The position numbers and the translations under genes were made by a program. Under the pieces are notes generated by a model that did not search any database, was not told the origin of the DNA, and was given only the letters and a program-made list of their open reading frames with translations. Shown here one piece after another: positions 1-6,638 of a stretch of DNA of 64,000 nucleotides. How positions within the stretch are numbered: the first letter of the stretch is position 1; the number at the start of each line of letters is the position of its first letter. The stretch spans positions 1 through 64,000 of the forward strand of contig NZ_JADQTO010000036.1 of the NCBI RefSeq assembly GCF_015704865.1, given 5' to 3'. The DNA comes from Actinoplanes aureus (GTDB lineage: Bacteria; Actinomycetota; Actinomycetes; Mycobacteriales; Micromonosporaceae).

Positions 1-23
1 TCAACCAGGATGTCCGGGCCCCA

Positions 24-90
24 GCGCGCCCGCCGGGCCCATGCAGGGGGTCACGCTCACCCCGGGCCTGCATGGGCCCGGCGGGCGCGC
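24..90. terminator. Long GC-rich inverted repeat downstream of the methyltransferase gene
   Basis: Positions 24-47 and 67-90 are exact reverse complements (24-bp arms, 19-nt loop). The structure lies 64 nt beyond the stop of the minus-strand methyltransferase gene. No T-tract follows on either strand, so factor-independent termination is inferred from the stem alone. The upstream neighbour lies outside the window, so a bidirectional role is possible. The rest of 1-153 holds no gene that I can support. Confidence 0.45.
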
Positions 91-153
91 TTCGGCCGCG
101 ACCACGCTGCCGATCGCGGGCAGGGCGGGAGGTGTGGTTTTTGGGGACGGCCG

Positions 154-825
154 TTACGCGTACCGGATCGATTTGATGGAAAGCACTGTCGGCACCGGCG
201 TGCCTCCTTCACTGAAACGGGTGAAGGTCAAGCCGGCGTCCAGGAAAGCGTGCAGCAGGCCGGGCAGCGGCCAGTGGCTGGCGCCGACCTTGTCGCGAAC
301 CCCCTGGGTGGTCCAGGAGGCCTTGGTCCAGTGGCCGTCCAGGTACCCGGGGCGGATGACCACCGCCTGCGGATCGCTGCGGTCGGCGAAGCCGCCGCAG
401 AACGCCGGATGCACACCGACATGGACGAACGTCCCGCCGGGCCGCAGCACCCGGGCCACCTCGCGCAGCACACCCGGATAGCCGGGCATGTCGGTGTGCA
501 CCATCACCGCGACGGCGGCGTCCAGCACGCCGTCGCGGATCGGCAACCGGGTCGCGTCGGCGCGGGCGACCGGAAGGCGGCCCGCGGCGTAGCCCAGCAT
601 CCCGCTGGAGAGATCCACGCCGACCGGCGTCCAGCCGAGAGCGCGTAGCTGCTCGGCGTGGACACCGGTGCCGCAACCCACCTCCAGGCAGCGGCCGCTG
701 CCCGGGCCGAGCAGGTCGGTGAGCGCCCGGCGGATCCCCAGCGGGTCGCCGGGGCTGCTGGCCGGGAGGAACTCCTGCTCGTACCAGTCGGCGATCTCGT
801 CGTAGGCGGCGGTCACAGCACCCAT
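154..825 (-). CDS. Class I SAM-dependent methyltransferase
   Basis: The 223-residue protein carries the SAM-binding motif I LEVGCGTG near residues 42-49. The acidic strand-2 end GVDLS follows near residue 70, and a motif-III-like REVARVLRPGG lies near residues 121-131. This is the usual Methyltransf_11/25 Rossmann layout. The substrate cannot be told from sequence. The ATG start at 825 overlaps the last 13 nt of the upstream aminopeptidase gene, so translation is probably coupled. A GTG at 816 is an alternative start. A long hairpin follows the stop. Confidence 0.85.
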   Translation of the reverse strand: MGAVTAAYDEIADWYEQEFLPASSPGDPLGIRRALTDLLGPGSGRCLEVGCGTGVHAEQLRALGWTPVGVDLSSGMLGYAAGRLPVARADATRLPIRDGVLDAAVAVMVHTDMPGYPGVLREVARVLRPGGTFVHVGVHPAFCGGFADRSDPQAVVIRPGYLDGHWTKASWTTQGVRDKVGASHWPLPGLLHAFLDAGLTFTRFSEGGTPVPTVLSIKSIRYA

Positions 826-2009
826 TCGTCGTCGCGGATGATGTCGACGGTTCCCTTCGGGCCGGTGCCGGTCACGGTGATGCCGTCGCCGCCGATCACC
901 ACGTCGGTGTGCACGCCCGACGTGTTCAGGCCCAGGCCGGCACGTTCGGCGTCGCTCATCGCGAGCCCGCCGGGCACCGCGAACGGGAAGCTCTGGCCCC
1001 AGGCCACGTGGCAGCCCGCGTTCTCGTCGAAGAGCGTGTTGTGGAAGACGATGCCGGCCCGGGCGATCCGGCTGTCCCGGTCCACCAGCGACACCTCACC
1101 CAGGTAGCGGGCGCCCGGATCGGTCTCCAGCTGGGCCTCGACCACGTCGGCGCCGGAGTCGGCGGTGACCTCGGTGACCCGGCCGCCGGCGAACCGCAGC
1201 CGCAGGCCGGTGACCAGCCGGCCGTGCAGGACGAGCGGTTTCGTCACCCGGATCACGCCCTCGGCCGTCCGGCGGTCCGGGCTGGTGAAGACCTCCTCGG
1301 TGGGGATGTTCGGCAGATAGGCGATGCCGTCCGCGTCGACCATCCCGCCGCCGGTCCAGTGGCAGCCCGGGATCAGGCCGACGGTCAGGTCGGTGCCGTC
1401 ACCCAGATACCGGATCTCGGTCAGCTCCAGCGCGTCCAGCTCCGCACCACGTGCCGCCAGGGTCTCCGCGCGCTGCTGCCAAGCGGCGGCCGGGTCCGGC
1501 TCGTCCAGGCGCATCGCGGTGGCCACCGCGTCCCAGAGCCGGTCCACGTCCGGCTCACCGAAGATCTGGGTCGCCCAGCCCGGGTTCGGCGCGCCCACCG
1601 CGGTCCAGCGCAGCTTGCCGAGCACCGCCACACGCCGGGCCCGCGCCTCCTCGAGCGGGAAGGCGGCGGCCCGCACCGGGTCGGCGCCGTCGAGCACGTG
1701 CGGGTCGGGGTCGCCGAGCAGGCTGATCGAGGCGGCGCCCTGCTCGCTCCACTCCTTGATCCGCTGCAGGGCCCACGGGCGGCTCCGCCGCAGAGACTCC
1801 AGGTCGGCGTGATCCACAGCGGACCGGTGCATCGGTCCGTCTCTCCAGATCGGCTCGACCCAGGCGGCGCCTGCCGCGTACGCCCTCTCGACCACCGCCC
1901 GGGCGATCTCCAGATGTGCGGTGTCGGTGTTCAGGATGACGCCCTGGCCGGGCTGAAGGTTTACCCCCGCCCGGACCACGACTTCTGCGAAGCGCTGAAT
2001 CCGGTCCAT
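813..2009 (-). CDS. Aminopeptidase, M29 family
   Basis: The 398-residue protein matches the M29 (AmpS/PepS/thermophilic aminopeptidase) family over its full length. Family signatures are visible: NIPTEEVFTSPD at residues 234-245, GEVSLVD at about 304-310, FHNTLFDENAGCH at 322-334, and a late GVHTDVVIG. These contribute the Glu, His and Asp residues that bind the two catalytic metals in M29 enzymes. It should release N-terminal residues from peptides in the cytoplasm. It sits 14 nt downstream of the pirin gene on the same strand and overlaps the methyltransferase gene, so the three may be cotranscribed. Confidence 0.9.
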   Translation of the reverse strand: MDRIQRFAEVVVRAGVNLQPGQGVILNTDTAHLEIARAVVERAYAAGAAWVEPIWRDGPMHRSAVDHADLESLRRSRPWALQRIKEWSEQGAASISLLGDPDPHVLDGADPVRAAAFPLEEARARRVAVLGKLRWTAVGAPNPGWATQIFGEPDVDRLWDAVATAMRLDEPDPAAAWQQRAETLAARGAELDALELTEIRYLGDGTDLTVGLIPGCHWTGGGMVDADGIAYLPNIPTEEVFTSPDRRTAEGVIRVTKPLVLHGRLVTGLRLRFAGGRVTEVTADSGADVVEAQLETDPGARYLGEVSLVDRDSRIARAGIVFHNTLFDENAGCHVAWGQSFPFAVPGGLAMSDAERAGLGLNTSGVHTDVVIGGDGITVTGTGPKGTVDIIRDDEWVL

Positions 2010-2023
2010 GCCGGCCAGCGTAG

Positions 2024-2974
2024 TTAATCGGTGTGCGGCACGCGGCCCGCCGGGATGACGCCCAGCCGTCCCTTCTGGAAGTCCTCGAAGGCCTGCTTGA
2101 GCTCGTCCCGCGTGTTCATCACGAACGGGCCGTAGTGCGCGATCGGCTCCCGGATCGGCCGCCCGCCCATGATGAACAGGTCCAGCTCGCTTTTCGCCTC
2201 GACCCGGACGGCGTCGCCGGGGCCGTGGGTGGCGAGCTGGCCGAGCCGGATCGGCCGCATGTCGGTGCCGACCGAGCCCTCGCCGGAGAGCACGTAGACC
2301 AGAGCGTTGTACTCCGGCTGCCAGGGCAGGTCGAGCCGTGCTCCCGGCTGCAACGTCACGTGCGCCAGGTTGATCGGGGTGAACGTCGAGCCCGGCCCGC
2401 TGTGCCCGGAGATCTCCCCGGCGATCACCCGGATCAGCGCTCCGCCGTCCGGCGTGGTCAGCAGGGCGGCGGACCGACCCCGGATGTCCTGATATTTCGG
2501 ATCAATCATCTTGGCGGCCCGGGGCAGGTTGACCCAGAGCTGGAGGCCGTGGAACAGGCCGCCGCTAGTCACCAGGTGCTCCGGTGGGGCCTCGATGTGC
2601 AGGATGCCGGATCCGGCGGTCATCCACTGGGTGTCGCTGTTGGTGATCGAGCCGCCACCACCGAGCGAGTCCTGGTGGTCCATGATGCCGTCGATCATGT
2701 AGGTGACCGTCTCGAAGCCGCGGTGCGGGTGCCACGGCGTACCTTTCGGCTCGCCCGGCGCGTAGTCCACCTCGCCCATCTGGTCCAGGTGGATGAACGG
2801 GTCGAGCTCGGTCATCGGGACCCCGGCGAAGGCGCGGCGAACCGGGAAGCCCTCACCCTCATATCCCTGCGGGGCGGTGGTCAGCCGGCGGACCGGCCGG
2901 TACGCGGTGGCCACCGGGTCCAGCTTCGGCAGCCGGGGCAGGACGAGCACGTCATCGACGGTGATTGCAGGCAT
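2024..2974 (-). CDS. Pirin family protein (bicupin)
   Basis: The protein has the pirin cupin layout. The N-terminal metal-site region includes FIHLDQMGEVDYAPGE, then the WHPHRGFETVTY motif and a matching H/E set in HIEAPPEH. A C-terminal Pirin_C domain contains VYVLSGEGSV. Pirins are cytoplasmic iron-binding proteins; some have quercetinase activity and others are redox regulators, and the role here is unknown. I chose the ATG at 2974 because GGAGGG (2981-2986) lies 6 nt upstream. A longer frame from 3001 lacks such a site and would run into the operator region. Two TTCA-N4-TGAA operators lie 39-79 nt upstream, matching those at the MarR gene. Confidence 0.9.
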   Translation of the reverse strand: MPAITVDDVLVLPRLPKLDPVATAYRPVRRLTTAPQGYEGEGFPVRRAFAGVPMTELDPFIHLDQMGEVDYAPGEPKGTPWHPHRGFETVTYMIDGIMDHQDSLGGGGSITNSDTQWMTAGSGILHIEAPPEHLVTSGGLFHGLQLWVNLPRAAKMIDPKYQDIRGRSAALLTTPDGGALIRVIAGEISGHSGPGSTFTPINLAHVTLQPGARLDLPWQPEYNALVYVLSGEGSVGTDMRPIRLGQLATHGPGDAVRVEAKSELDLFIMGGRPIREPIAHYGPFVMNTRDELKQAFEDFQKGRLGVIPAGRVPHTD

Positions 2975-3012
2975 CTCAAGCCCTCCTGACTTCGATGACA
3001 ACAGCCTAGCTC

Positions 3013-3053
3013 TTTCAAATCTGAAACACTAGGGATTAGCTTCAAAACTGAAG
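3013..3053. promoter_or_regulatory. Two MarR-type operators upstream of pirin
   Basis: TTTCA-AATC-TGAAA (3013-3026) and CTTCA-AAAC-TGAAG (3040-3053) are inverted repeats of the form TTCA-N4-TGAA, with centres 27 bp apart. The same half-sites and spacer length recur as a pair at 4359-4386 in front of the MarR gene. Binding of the MarR protein here is inferred from that match. The rest of 2975-3282 is AT-richer than the surroundings and holds one further palindrome, listed separately, and no supported gene. Confidence 0.6.
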
Positions 3054-3188
3054 AACTTGTGGGGTGCGCCACCCGGAGCGGCTGAGAGTGGTGATCGGCG
3101 CAGCCGACCGGCCGGCGCCCGACCCGGTCGCGGCGATTGAGTACCTATATCGAAACTGGTAGCTGACCATCTAGACAGCCAAAGTATG

Positions 3189-3202
3189 GATCGTATACGA
3201 TC
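3189..3202. promoter_or_regulatory. Perfect 14-bp palindrome upstream of secreted-protein gene
   Basis: GATCGTATACGATC is perfectly self-complementary and lies 80 nt before the TTG start of the secreted protein gene. Its position in an AT-richer intergenic region suggests a dimeric repressor site or promoter-overlapping operator. No regulator can be assigned. Confidence 0.35.
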
Positions 3203-3282
3203 TATGTGCCTGTCCTTCGGGCCACTCCTGCATGCATTTCTGCCGGTATTTGGGCGCTCTCCCTCAAACTCAGGAGCTTTCC

Positions 3283-3684
3283 TTGACGTCTGAAAAGACA
3301 ATTGCAAAGAGTGTCGCTGCGGCGATCCTCGGCTCGGCCGCCGCGCTTGTCAGTCCGGCGCCAGCCCTCGCGACCAGCCAGTATGGCTGCAACTATCCCT
3401 ATGTCTGCGTGTACGGGGGTAACGGTGACTGGGTCAGCTCGAACATCGTGGGCAGATTCCGCGACATCACTTCCGGCTTTCAGTACGCAAGCACGAACAG
3501 GTCGCCGTTCTCGGTCGTGAGCACTCGCAATGACGACACCGTCTACGTTCTATATCGAAACGGCGGCGAGAATTTCGATCGAGTAGACTGCCTGCTTCCT
3601 AATGAGGGCGCTTTCTATAACTCCACATTCAGGGGTATCCGGATCGACGACCGGCCGGGGTGCAGCGGACTCGGGACGCCGTAA
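3283..3684 (+). CDS. Small secreted protein, peptidase-inhibitor I36-like
   Basis: The 133-residue product has a Sec signal peptide: Lys near the N-terminus, an Ala-rich hydrophobic core, and predicted cleavage after ALA at about residue 30. The mature part has four cysteines. Patterns such as YVCVYGGNGDW, FRDI and a late IRIDDRPGC recall the peptidase inhibitor I36 / gamma-crystallin-like secreted proteins of actinomycetes, but the match is by eye. I start at TTG 3283 because AGGAG (3272-3276) lies 6 nt upstream; the frame stays open to an ATG at 3232. Base composition is clearly more AT-rich than its neighbours, which could mean recent acquisition. It stands alone between the pirin and MarR genes. 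Confidence 0.7.
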   Translation: MTSEKTIAKSVAAAILGSAAALVSPAPALATSQYGCNYPYVCVYGGNGDWVSSNIVGRFRDITSGFQYASTNRSPFSVVSTRNDDTVYVLYRNGGENFDRVDCLLPNEGAFYNSTFRGIRIDDRPGCSGLGTP

Positions 3685-3722
3685 AGCGCCAGGTGGTCAC
3701 GGCCGGCACTGCTATCAACAGA

Positions 3723-3778
3723 CCCAGGCGTAGTCGTGGACACGTAGCCGTTGGACTTACCTCCGCGCTGCGCCTGGG
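3723..3778 (+). terminator. Inverted repeat after the secreted-protein gene
   Basis: CCCAGGCG (3723-3730) and CGCCTGGG (3771-3778) are complementary arms with a 40-nt spacer. The repeat lies in the 217-nt gap between the secreted-protein stop and the 3' end of the convergent MarR gene. It is weak as a terminator because the loop is long and no T-run follows. Confidence 0.25.
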
Positions 3779-3901
3779 CCGTTGGCCGAACGGCAGGGCA
3801 ACTTTTTCGTCGCTGAGCGCCGCGAGGTGAGCGCTGGAGTTGAGCCAGCCCGGCGCGGGCCGGCCGGACGGAGTCGCGTGTCAGCGCTCCGGCCAGCGGA
3901 C

Positions 3902-4342
3902 TCACACTTTCCTGATCTTGGCGAAGGCTCGGCCGATCACGGCTAGTTCCTCGTCGTCGAGTTGGTCGATGAAGCTCTTGCGCACCGTGTCCAGATGGGC
4001 CGGTGCGGCGGCGCGCAGCATCGCCAGCCCCTCGTCGGTGAGTACGGCCTCGAAGCCGCGCCCGTCCTCCGGGCAGCTCTCCTTGCGGACCAGGCCCCGC
4101 TTGATCATCGAGGTGATCTGGTAGGTGACCCGGCTCGGCGAGAGCACCAGGCGGTTGGCCAGCTCGCCCATCCGGATCCGCCGGCCGGGTGCGTCGGCGA
4201 GGGCGACCAGTACGTGGTAGTCGTTCATGCTCAGGCCGGTGTCGGCGCGCAGCTCGTCCTCGAGACGGGTGTGCAGCGCCCACGAGCTTTCGATGAAGGT
4301 ACGCCAGTGCAGCAACTGCGTCTCGGTGAGCGGTTCGGCCAT
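3902..4342 (-). CDS. MarR family transcriptional regulator
   Basis: The 146-residue protein has the MarR winged-helix plan: N-terminal dimerisation helices, then LSMNDYHVLVALADAP, RMGELANRLVLSPSRVTYQITSM as the recognition HTH, the wing DGRGFEAVLTDEG, and a C-terminal helix pair. Such proteins are dimeric repressors released by small aromatic ligands or oxidation. Its gene is divergent from a GNAT acetyltransferase. Two TTCA-N4-TGAA sites lie in the gap, so I infer autorepression and control of the GNAT gene. Identical sites before pirin suggest that gene is also a target. Confidence 0.9.
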   Translation of the reverse strand: MAEPLTETQLLHWRTFIESSWALHTRLEDELRADTGLSMNDYHVLVALADAPGRRIRMGELANRLVLSPSRVTYQITSMIKRGLVRKESCPEDGRGFEAVLTDEGLAMLRAAAPAHLDTVRKSFIDQLDDEELAVIGRAFAKIRKV

Positions 4343-4358
4343 GCCGTCGACGGTACTC

Positions 4359-4386
4359 GTTCAAATCTGAAGCTTCAAAGCTGAAG
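4359..4386. promoter_or_regulatory. Twin TTCA-N4-TGAA operators between MarR and GNAT genes
   Basis: GTTCA-AATC-TGAAG (4359-4372) and CTTCA-AAGC-TGAAG (4373-4386) abut, with centres 14 bp apart. They begin 17 nt upstream of the MarR start and end just before the GTG of the GNAT gene. The first is identical over its 12-bp core to the pirin-side site at 3014-3025. They probably bind two MarR dimers. Confidence 0.65.
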
Positions 4387-4391
4387 TACGT

Positions 4392-4883
4392 GTGACCGTC
4401 GCCTCTAAGGTTCCTGAAGTGCAGATCCGTCAAGCCGTCCCAGCGGACGCCGCCGAGCTGATCCGCCTGCGCGTGGTCATGCTCCGCACCATGAGCACCG
4501 CGAACTGGAACGACGACTGGCGCGAGCCGGCCCGCCGATCCCTGGTCCGGCGCCTCGGCGAACCGGAACCCACCCTTGCCGCCTTCGTCGCCGACCGGCC
4601 CGACGGCACCGGCCTGGCCGCCTGCGTCGTCGGCCTCATCGAGGAGCGCCTCGGCAACCCTCGCAATCCGACCGGGCTGGCCGGCTACGTGTTCAGCGTC
4701 GCCACCGACCCTGACATGCGACGCCGCGGCTACTCCCGGGCCTGCATGACGGCCCTGCTGGACTGGTTCCGCAGCCGTGGCGTCGGCGTCGCCGATTTGC
4801 GCGCCTCGCCGGACGGCGAGCCGCTCTACGCAGCGCTCGGCTTCGTCCGCACGCCCGACCCTGCGATGCGCCTGCTTCTCTGA
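4392..4883 (+). CDS. GNAT family N-acetyltransferase
   Basis: The protein has up to 163 residues and the GNAT fold. It starts VQIRQAVPADAAELIRLR, and the acetyl-CoA pyrophosphate loop DPDMRRRGYSRACMTALLDW fits the R/Q-x-x-G-x-A consensus with Ser for Ala. The C-terminal GEPLYAALGFVRT is typical of the acceptor-side strand. It transfers an acetyl group to an unknown amine. The first GTG (4392) nearly abuts the operator. The GTG at 4419, preceded by AAGG (4407-4410), gives a conventional GNAT N-terminus and may be the true start. It is divergent from the MarR gene and probably under its control. Confidence 0.85.
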   Translation: MTVASKVPEVQIRQAVPADAAELIRLRVVMLRTMSTANWNDDWREPARRSLVRRLGEPEPTLAAFVADRPDGTGLAACVVGLIEERLGNPRNPTGLAGYVFSVATDPDMRRRGYSRACMTALLDWFRSRGVGVADLRASPDGEPLYAALGFVRTPDPAMRLLL

Positions 4884-5033
4884 GGCGTCCTCGCGGCGTG
4901 CCTGCACCTATGAGGTCCGTGCCCGCCCCGCCGCGCATGCCCCGCCGGGGGACGCAAGCGCCCTCGCTCCACCCGCCCACTGCCGACAACCAGCCGCTCG
5001 CCATGCGGGTGTCGCGGGCTCCGATTCATGCCT

Positions 5034-5210
5034 GGCTGGCGGCTGGCAGTCGCCGGCCGCCGCTCAGGCGGGTAACGGGTGCCCGGTTGCATGTGCGGCT
5101 GGCGGCTGGTGGTCGCGAGCCGCCGCTCAGGCAGGTAACGGGCTCGGTTGCATGTCTGGGTGGCGGCTGGTGGTCGCGAGCCGCGCTCAGGAAGGGAACG
5201 CGCGCCCGGA
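5034..5210. repeat. Imperfect 61-63-bp tandem repeat, three copies
   Basis: Three units start near 5034, 5097 and 5158. Each opens with a GGCTGGCGGCTGG-type run, continues through TCGC..GCCGCCGCTCAGG and GGTAACGGG, and ends with GGTTGCATGT; the third is shortened. They occupy the 543-nt gap 4884-5426 between the GNAT gene and the convergent Clp-N gene. No ORF across them looks coding on either strand. I see nothing else there except the homopolymer hairpin listed next. Confidence 0.6.
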
Positions 5211-5255
5211 GGGCGGCTGGTGCGGGCGGGCCGCCCGTCAGGATTGGGCGTCGGC

Positions 5256-5284
5256 GGGGGGGGGGGCGCCGGCCCCCCCCCCCC
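5256..5284. repeat. G11/C12 homopolymer hairpin
   Basis: Eleven consecutive G (5256-5266) are followed by the hexanucleotide CGCCGG and then twelve consecutive C (5273-5284). This forms a stem of G-C pairs only. It is 143 nt downstream of the Clp-N gene stop, in its direction of transcription. It could terminate transcription or form G-quadruplex or i-motif DNA. The exact run lengths should be treated as uncertain because such tracts slip in polymerases and in sequencing. Confidence 0.6.
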
Positions 5285-5426
5285 GCGACGGGCCCAGGGA
5301 GGCCGCGGGGTGCCCGGGCTGGGCCGGGCGGTCGCGGTGGGGCCTGGAGTGGGCAGGTGGCCGCGTGGGCAGGGCGGGACGGACAAAGTCCGGCGGGACG
5401 GACGATTACCCGTACCCCGAACGGTT

Positions 5427-6035
5427 TCAGGCCGCGTGGCTGCTGAGTGACCGGGTCAGCTGGTCGCGCACCGCGTCGAAGTCGACCTCGCGCTCGGCGA
5501 GGATGAGGGCCGCAAGGCCCCGGCCTTCGCGCAGGATGCCCAGCATGATGTGTTCCGGCGCGATGAAGTTGTGCTTGAGCCGGATGGCCTCGCGCAGCGA
5601 GAGCTCGAGGACCTTCTTGTTTCGCGGCGAGAACGGGATGTGGCTGGTGCCGGCGTAGAACCGGCCGAAGATTCCCTTCTTCTTCGGCGCGGGGCGGGGG
5701 AGGTGCAGCGCTCCGGCGCCGAAGTTCTCCTCGATGGCGGCGCGGACCGCGTCGAGGTCGATGCCGATCGCCTTGAGTGCCGCGGCGTCCTCGGCGTCGC
5801 GGTCGGCGATGGCGGCCGCCTCGCTCCGGTCGCCGACGTGCCGGATGATCGCGTCACGCACGTAGGTCTCGTCGATGCCCGCGTCGCGCAGGGCGTCGCG
5901 GGTCGAGCCGTTCTCGGAGGCGAGCAGCGCGAGCAGGGTGTGCTCGGTGCCGATCGTCTGGTGTCCCAGCTCGCGGGCCTGGTGCTGCGCGCCGACCACG
6001 ACGGTGCGGGCGTCCTTGGTGAATCGCTCGAACAT
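5427..6035 (-). CDS. Clp protease N-terminal domain protein
   Basis: The 202-residue protein holds two Clp-N repeats. The first begins MFERFTKDARTVVVGAQHQARELGHQTIGTEHTLLALL, and the second contains KVLELSLREAIRLKHNFIAPEHIMLGILREG. There is no AAA+ ATPase, so it cannot be a ClpA/ClpC unfoldase. Stand-alone Clp-N proteins are thought to act as adaptors or regulators of Clp, but the role here is inferred. It lies one base downstream of the HTH gene, with its GGGAGGG ribosome site inside the HTH 3' end, so the two form an operon behind twin palindromes. Confidence 0.88.
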   Translation of the reverse strand: MFERFTKDARTVVVGAQHQARELGHQTIGTEHTLLALLASENGSTRDALRDAGIDETYVRDAIIRHVGDRSEAAAIADRDAEDAAALKAIGIDLDAVRAAIEENFGAGALHLPRPAPKKKGIFGRFYAGTSHIPFSPRNKKVLELSLREAIRLKHNFIAPEHIMLGILREGRGLAALILAEREVDFDAVRDQLTRSLSSHAA

Positions 6036-6036
6036 G

Positions 6037-6273
6037 TCAGCCCTCCCGTGGATCCTGCATCGGCATCAGTTTCGCGTGTTTCTTGTGCACGCCCTGGCGA
6101 GTCACCTCGAGTGCGTCGGCGATCTCCTGCCAGGACCAGCCTTTGGCGCGCGCGTTGGCGACCTGGAGGTGCTCCAAGCCTTCCAGGAGGCGGCGCAGCG
6201 CCACGACCGCGCGCAGCCCGACGCGTGGATCGGCGCTGCTCGCTGCCGCGGCCAGATCGGTCGCTTCAGTCAT
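6037..6273 (-). CDS. Small helix-turn-helix regulator paired with Clp-N protein
   Basis: The 78-residue protein starts MTEATDLAAAA. It has an N-terminal helical part (VALRRLLEGLEHLQVANARA) and a C-terminal HTH, WSWQEIADALEVTRQGVHKKH, ending about nine residues later. I use the ATG at 6273 because the upstream extension would translate through a perfect palindrome. No Shine-Dalgarno is visible before 6273, so the mRNA may be leaderless. Twin palindromes overlap the expected promoter. I infer an autorepressor of the HTH/Clp-N operon, perhaps with the Clp-N protein as sensor of proteolytic state. Confidence 0.8.
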   Translation of the reverse strand: MTEATDLAAAASSADPRVGLRAVVALRRLLEGLEHLQVANARAKGWSWQEIADALEVTRQGVHKKHAKLMPMQDPREG

Positions 6274-6275
6274 GC

Positions 6276-6320
6276 TGTCAACGTACGTTGACAAGGCCCG
6301 CCTGTCAACCTCGGTTGACG
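6276..6320 (-). promoter_or_regulatory. Two palindromic operators of the HTH/Clp-N operon
   Basis: TGTCAACGTACGTTGACA (6276-6293) is a perfect 18-bp palindrome ending 2 nt before the HTH start codon. TGTCAACCTCGGTTGACG (6303-6320) has the same half-sites with centre 27 bp further upstream. The shared core is GTCAAC-N4-GTTGAC. If the transcript starts at or near the ATG, the two sites cover the -10 and -35 regions, as expected for repression. Confidence 0.7.
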
Positions 6321-6328
6321 CGGGCGGC

Positions 6329-6360
6329 AAAGAGAAGGACCGGCCCGATCGGGCCGGTCC
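6329..6360 (-). terminator. Intrinsic terminator of the DUF3072 gene
   Basis: Positions 6337-6360 form a perfect 24-nt palindrome (stem GGACCGGCCC). It is followed on the minus strand by a pyrimidine run, TTCTCTTT (6329-6336). It begins 14 nt after the stop of the DUF3072 gene. It also insulates the HTH/Clp-N promoter from that gene. Confidence 0.7.
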
Positions 6361-6374
6361 TGCACGAGCCGGGG

Positions 6375-6587
6375 TCAGCGCCCCCGGCCGGTCTTCTCCT
6401 GCAACTCGTCGATCTTGCGGGAGGCGTCCGCCTTGGTGAGGTCCTCCGGGACCTCCTCGTGCGCCTCCGCCGCGAGGGTGTTCAGGTACGACTCCTGCGC
6501 ACCGGTCGCCGGCTCCTCGCCGGTCGTCCAGTCGGCGGGGTCCTTGATCGTGTTGCTGTTATCGGCGCTCGTCCGGTCAGCCATCAC
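6375..6587 (-). CDS. DUF3072 domain protein
   Basis: This small acidic protein (70 residues, or 69 from the second Met) has the DUF3072 pattern: IKDPADWTTGEEPATGAQESYL, an AEAHEE segment, LTKADASRKIDELQEKTGRG at the C-terminus. The family is common in actinobacteria and has no established function. No signal peptide or membrane segment is present. It is monocistronic, with a strong terminator directly downstream. Confidence 0.85.
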   Translation of the reverse strand: MMADRTSADNSNTIKDPADWTTGEEPATGAQESYLNTLAAEAHEEVPEDLTKADASRKIDELQEKTGRGR

Positions 6588-6638
6588 GCTGTCCTTCCGG
6601 TTGTGGACTCGAACGCCTGTGCCATTACCCTCCGAAGG

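Noticed and set aside
3615..4907. 430-codon minus-strand frame over MarR/GNAT
   Set aside because: It runs antisense to the GNAT gene and out of phase over the MarR gene. Its composition is Arg/Ala/Gly/Pro-rich, and there is no domain.
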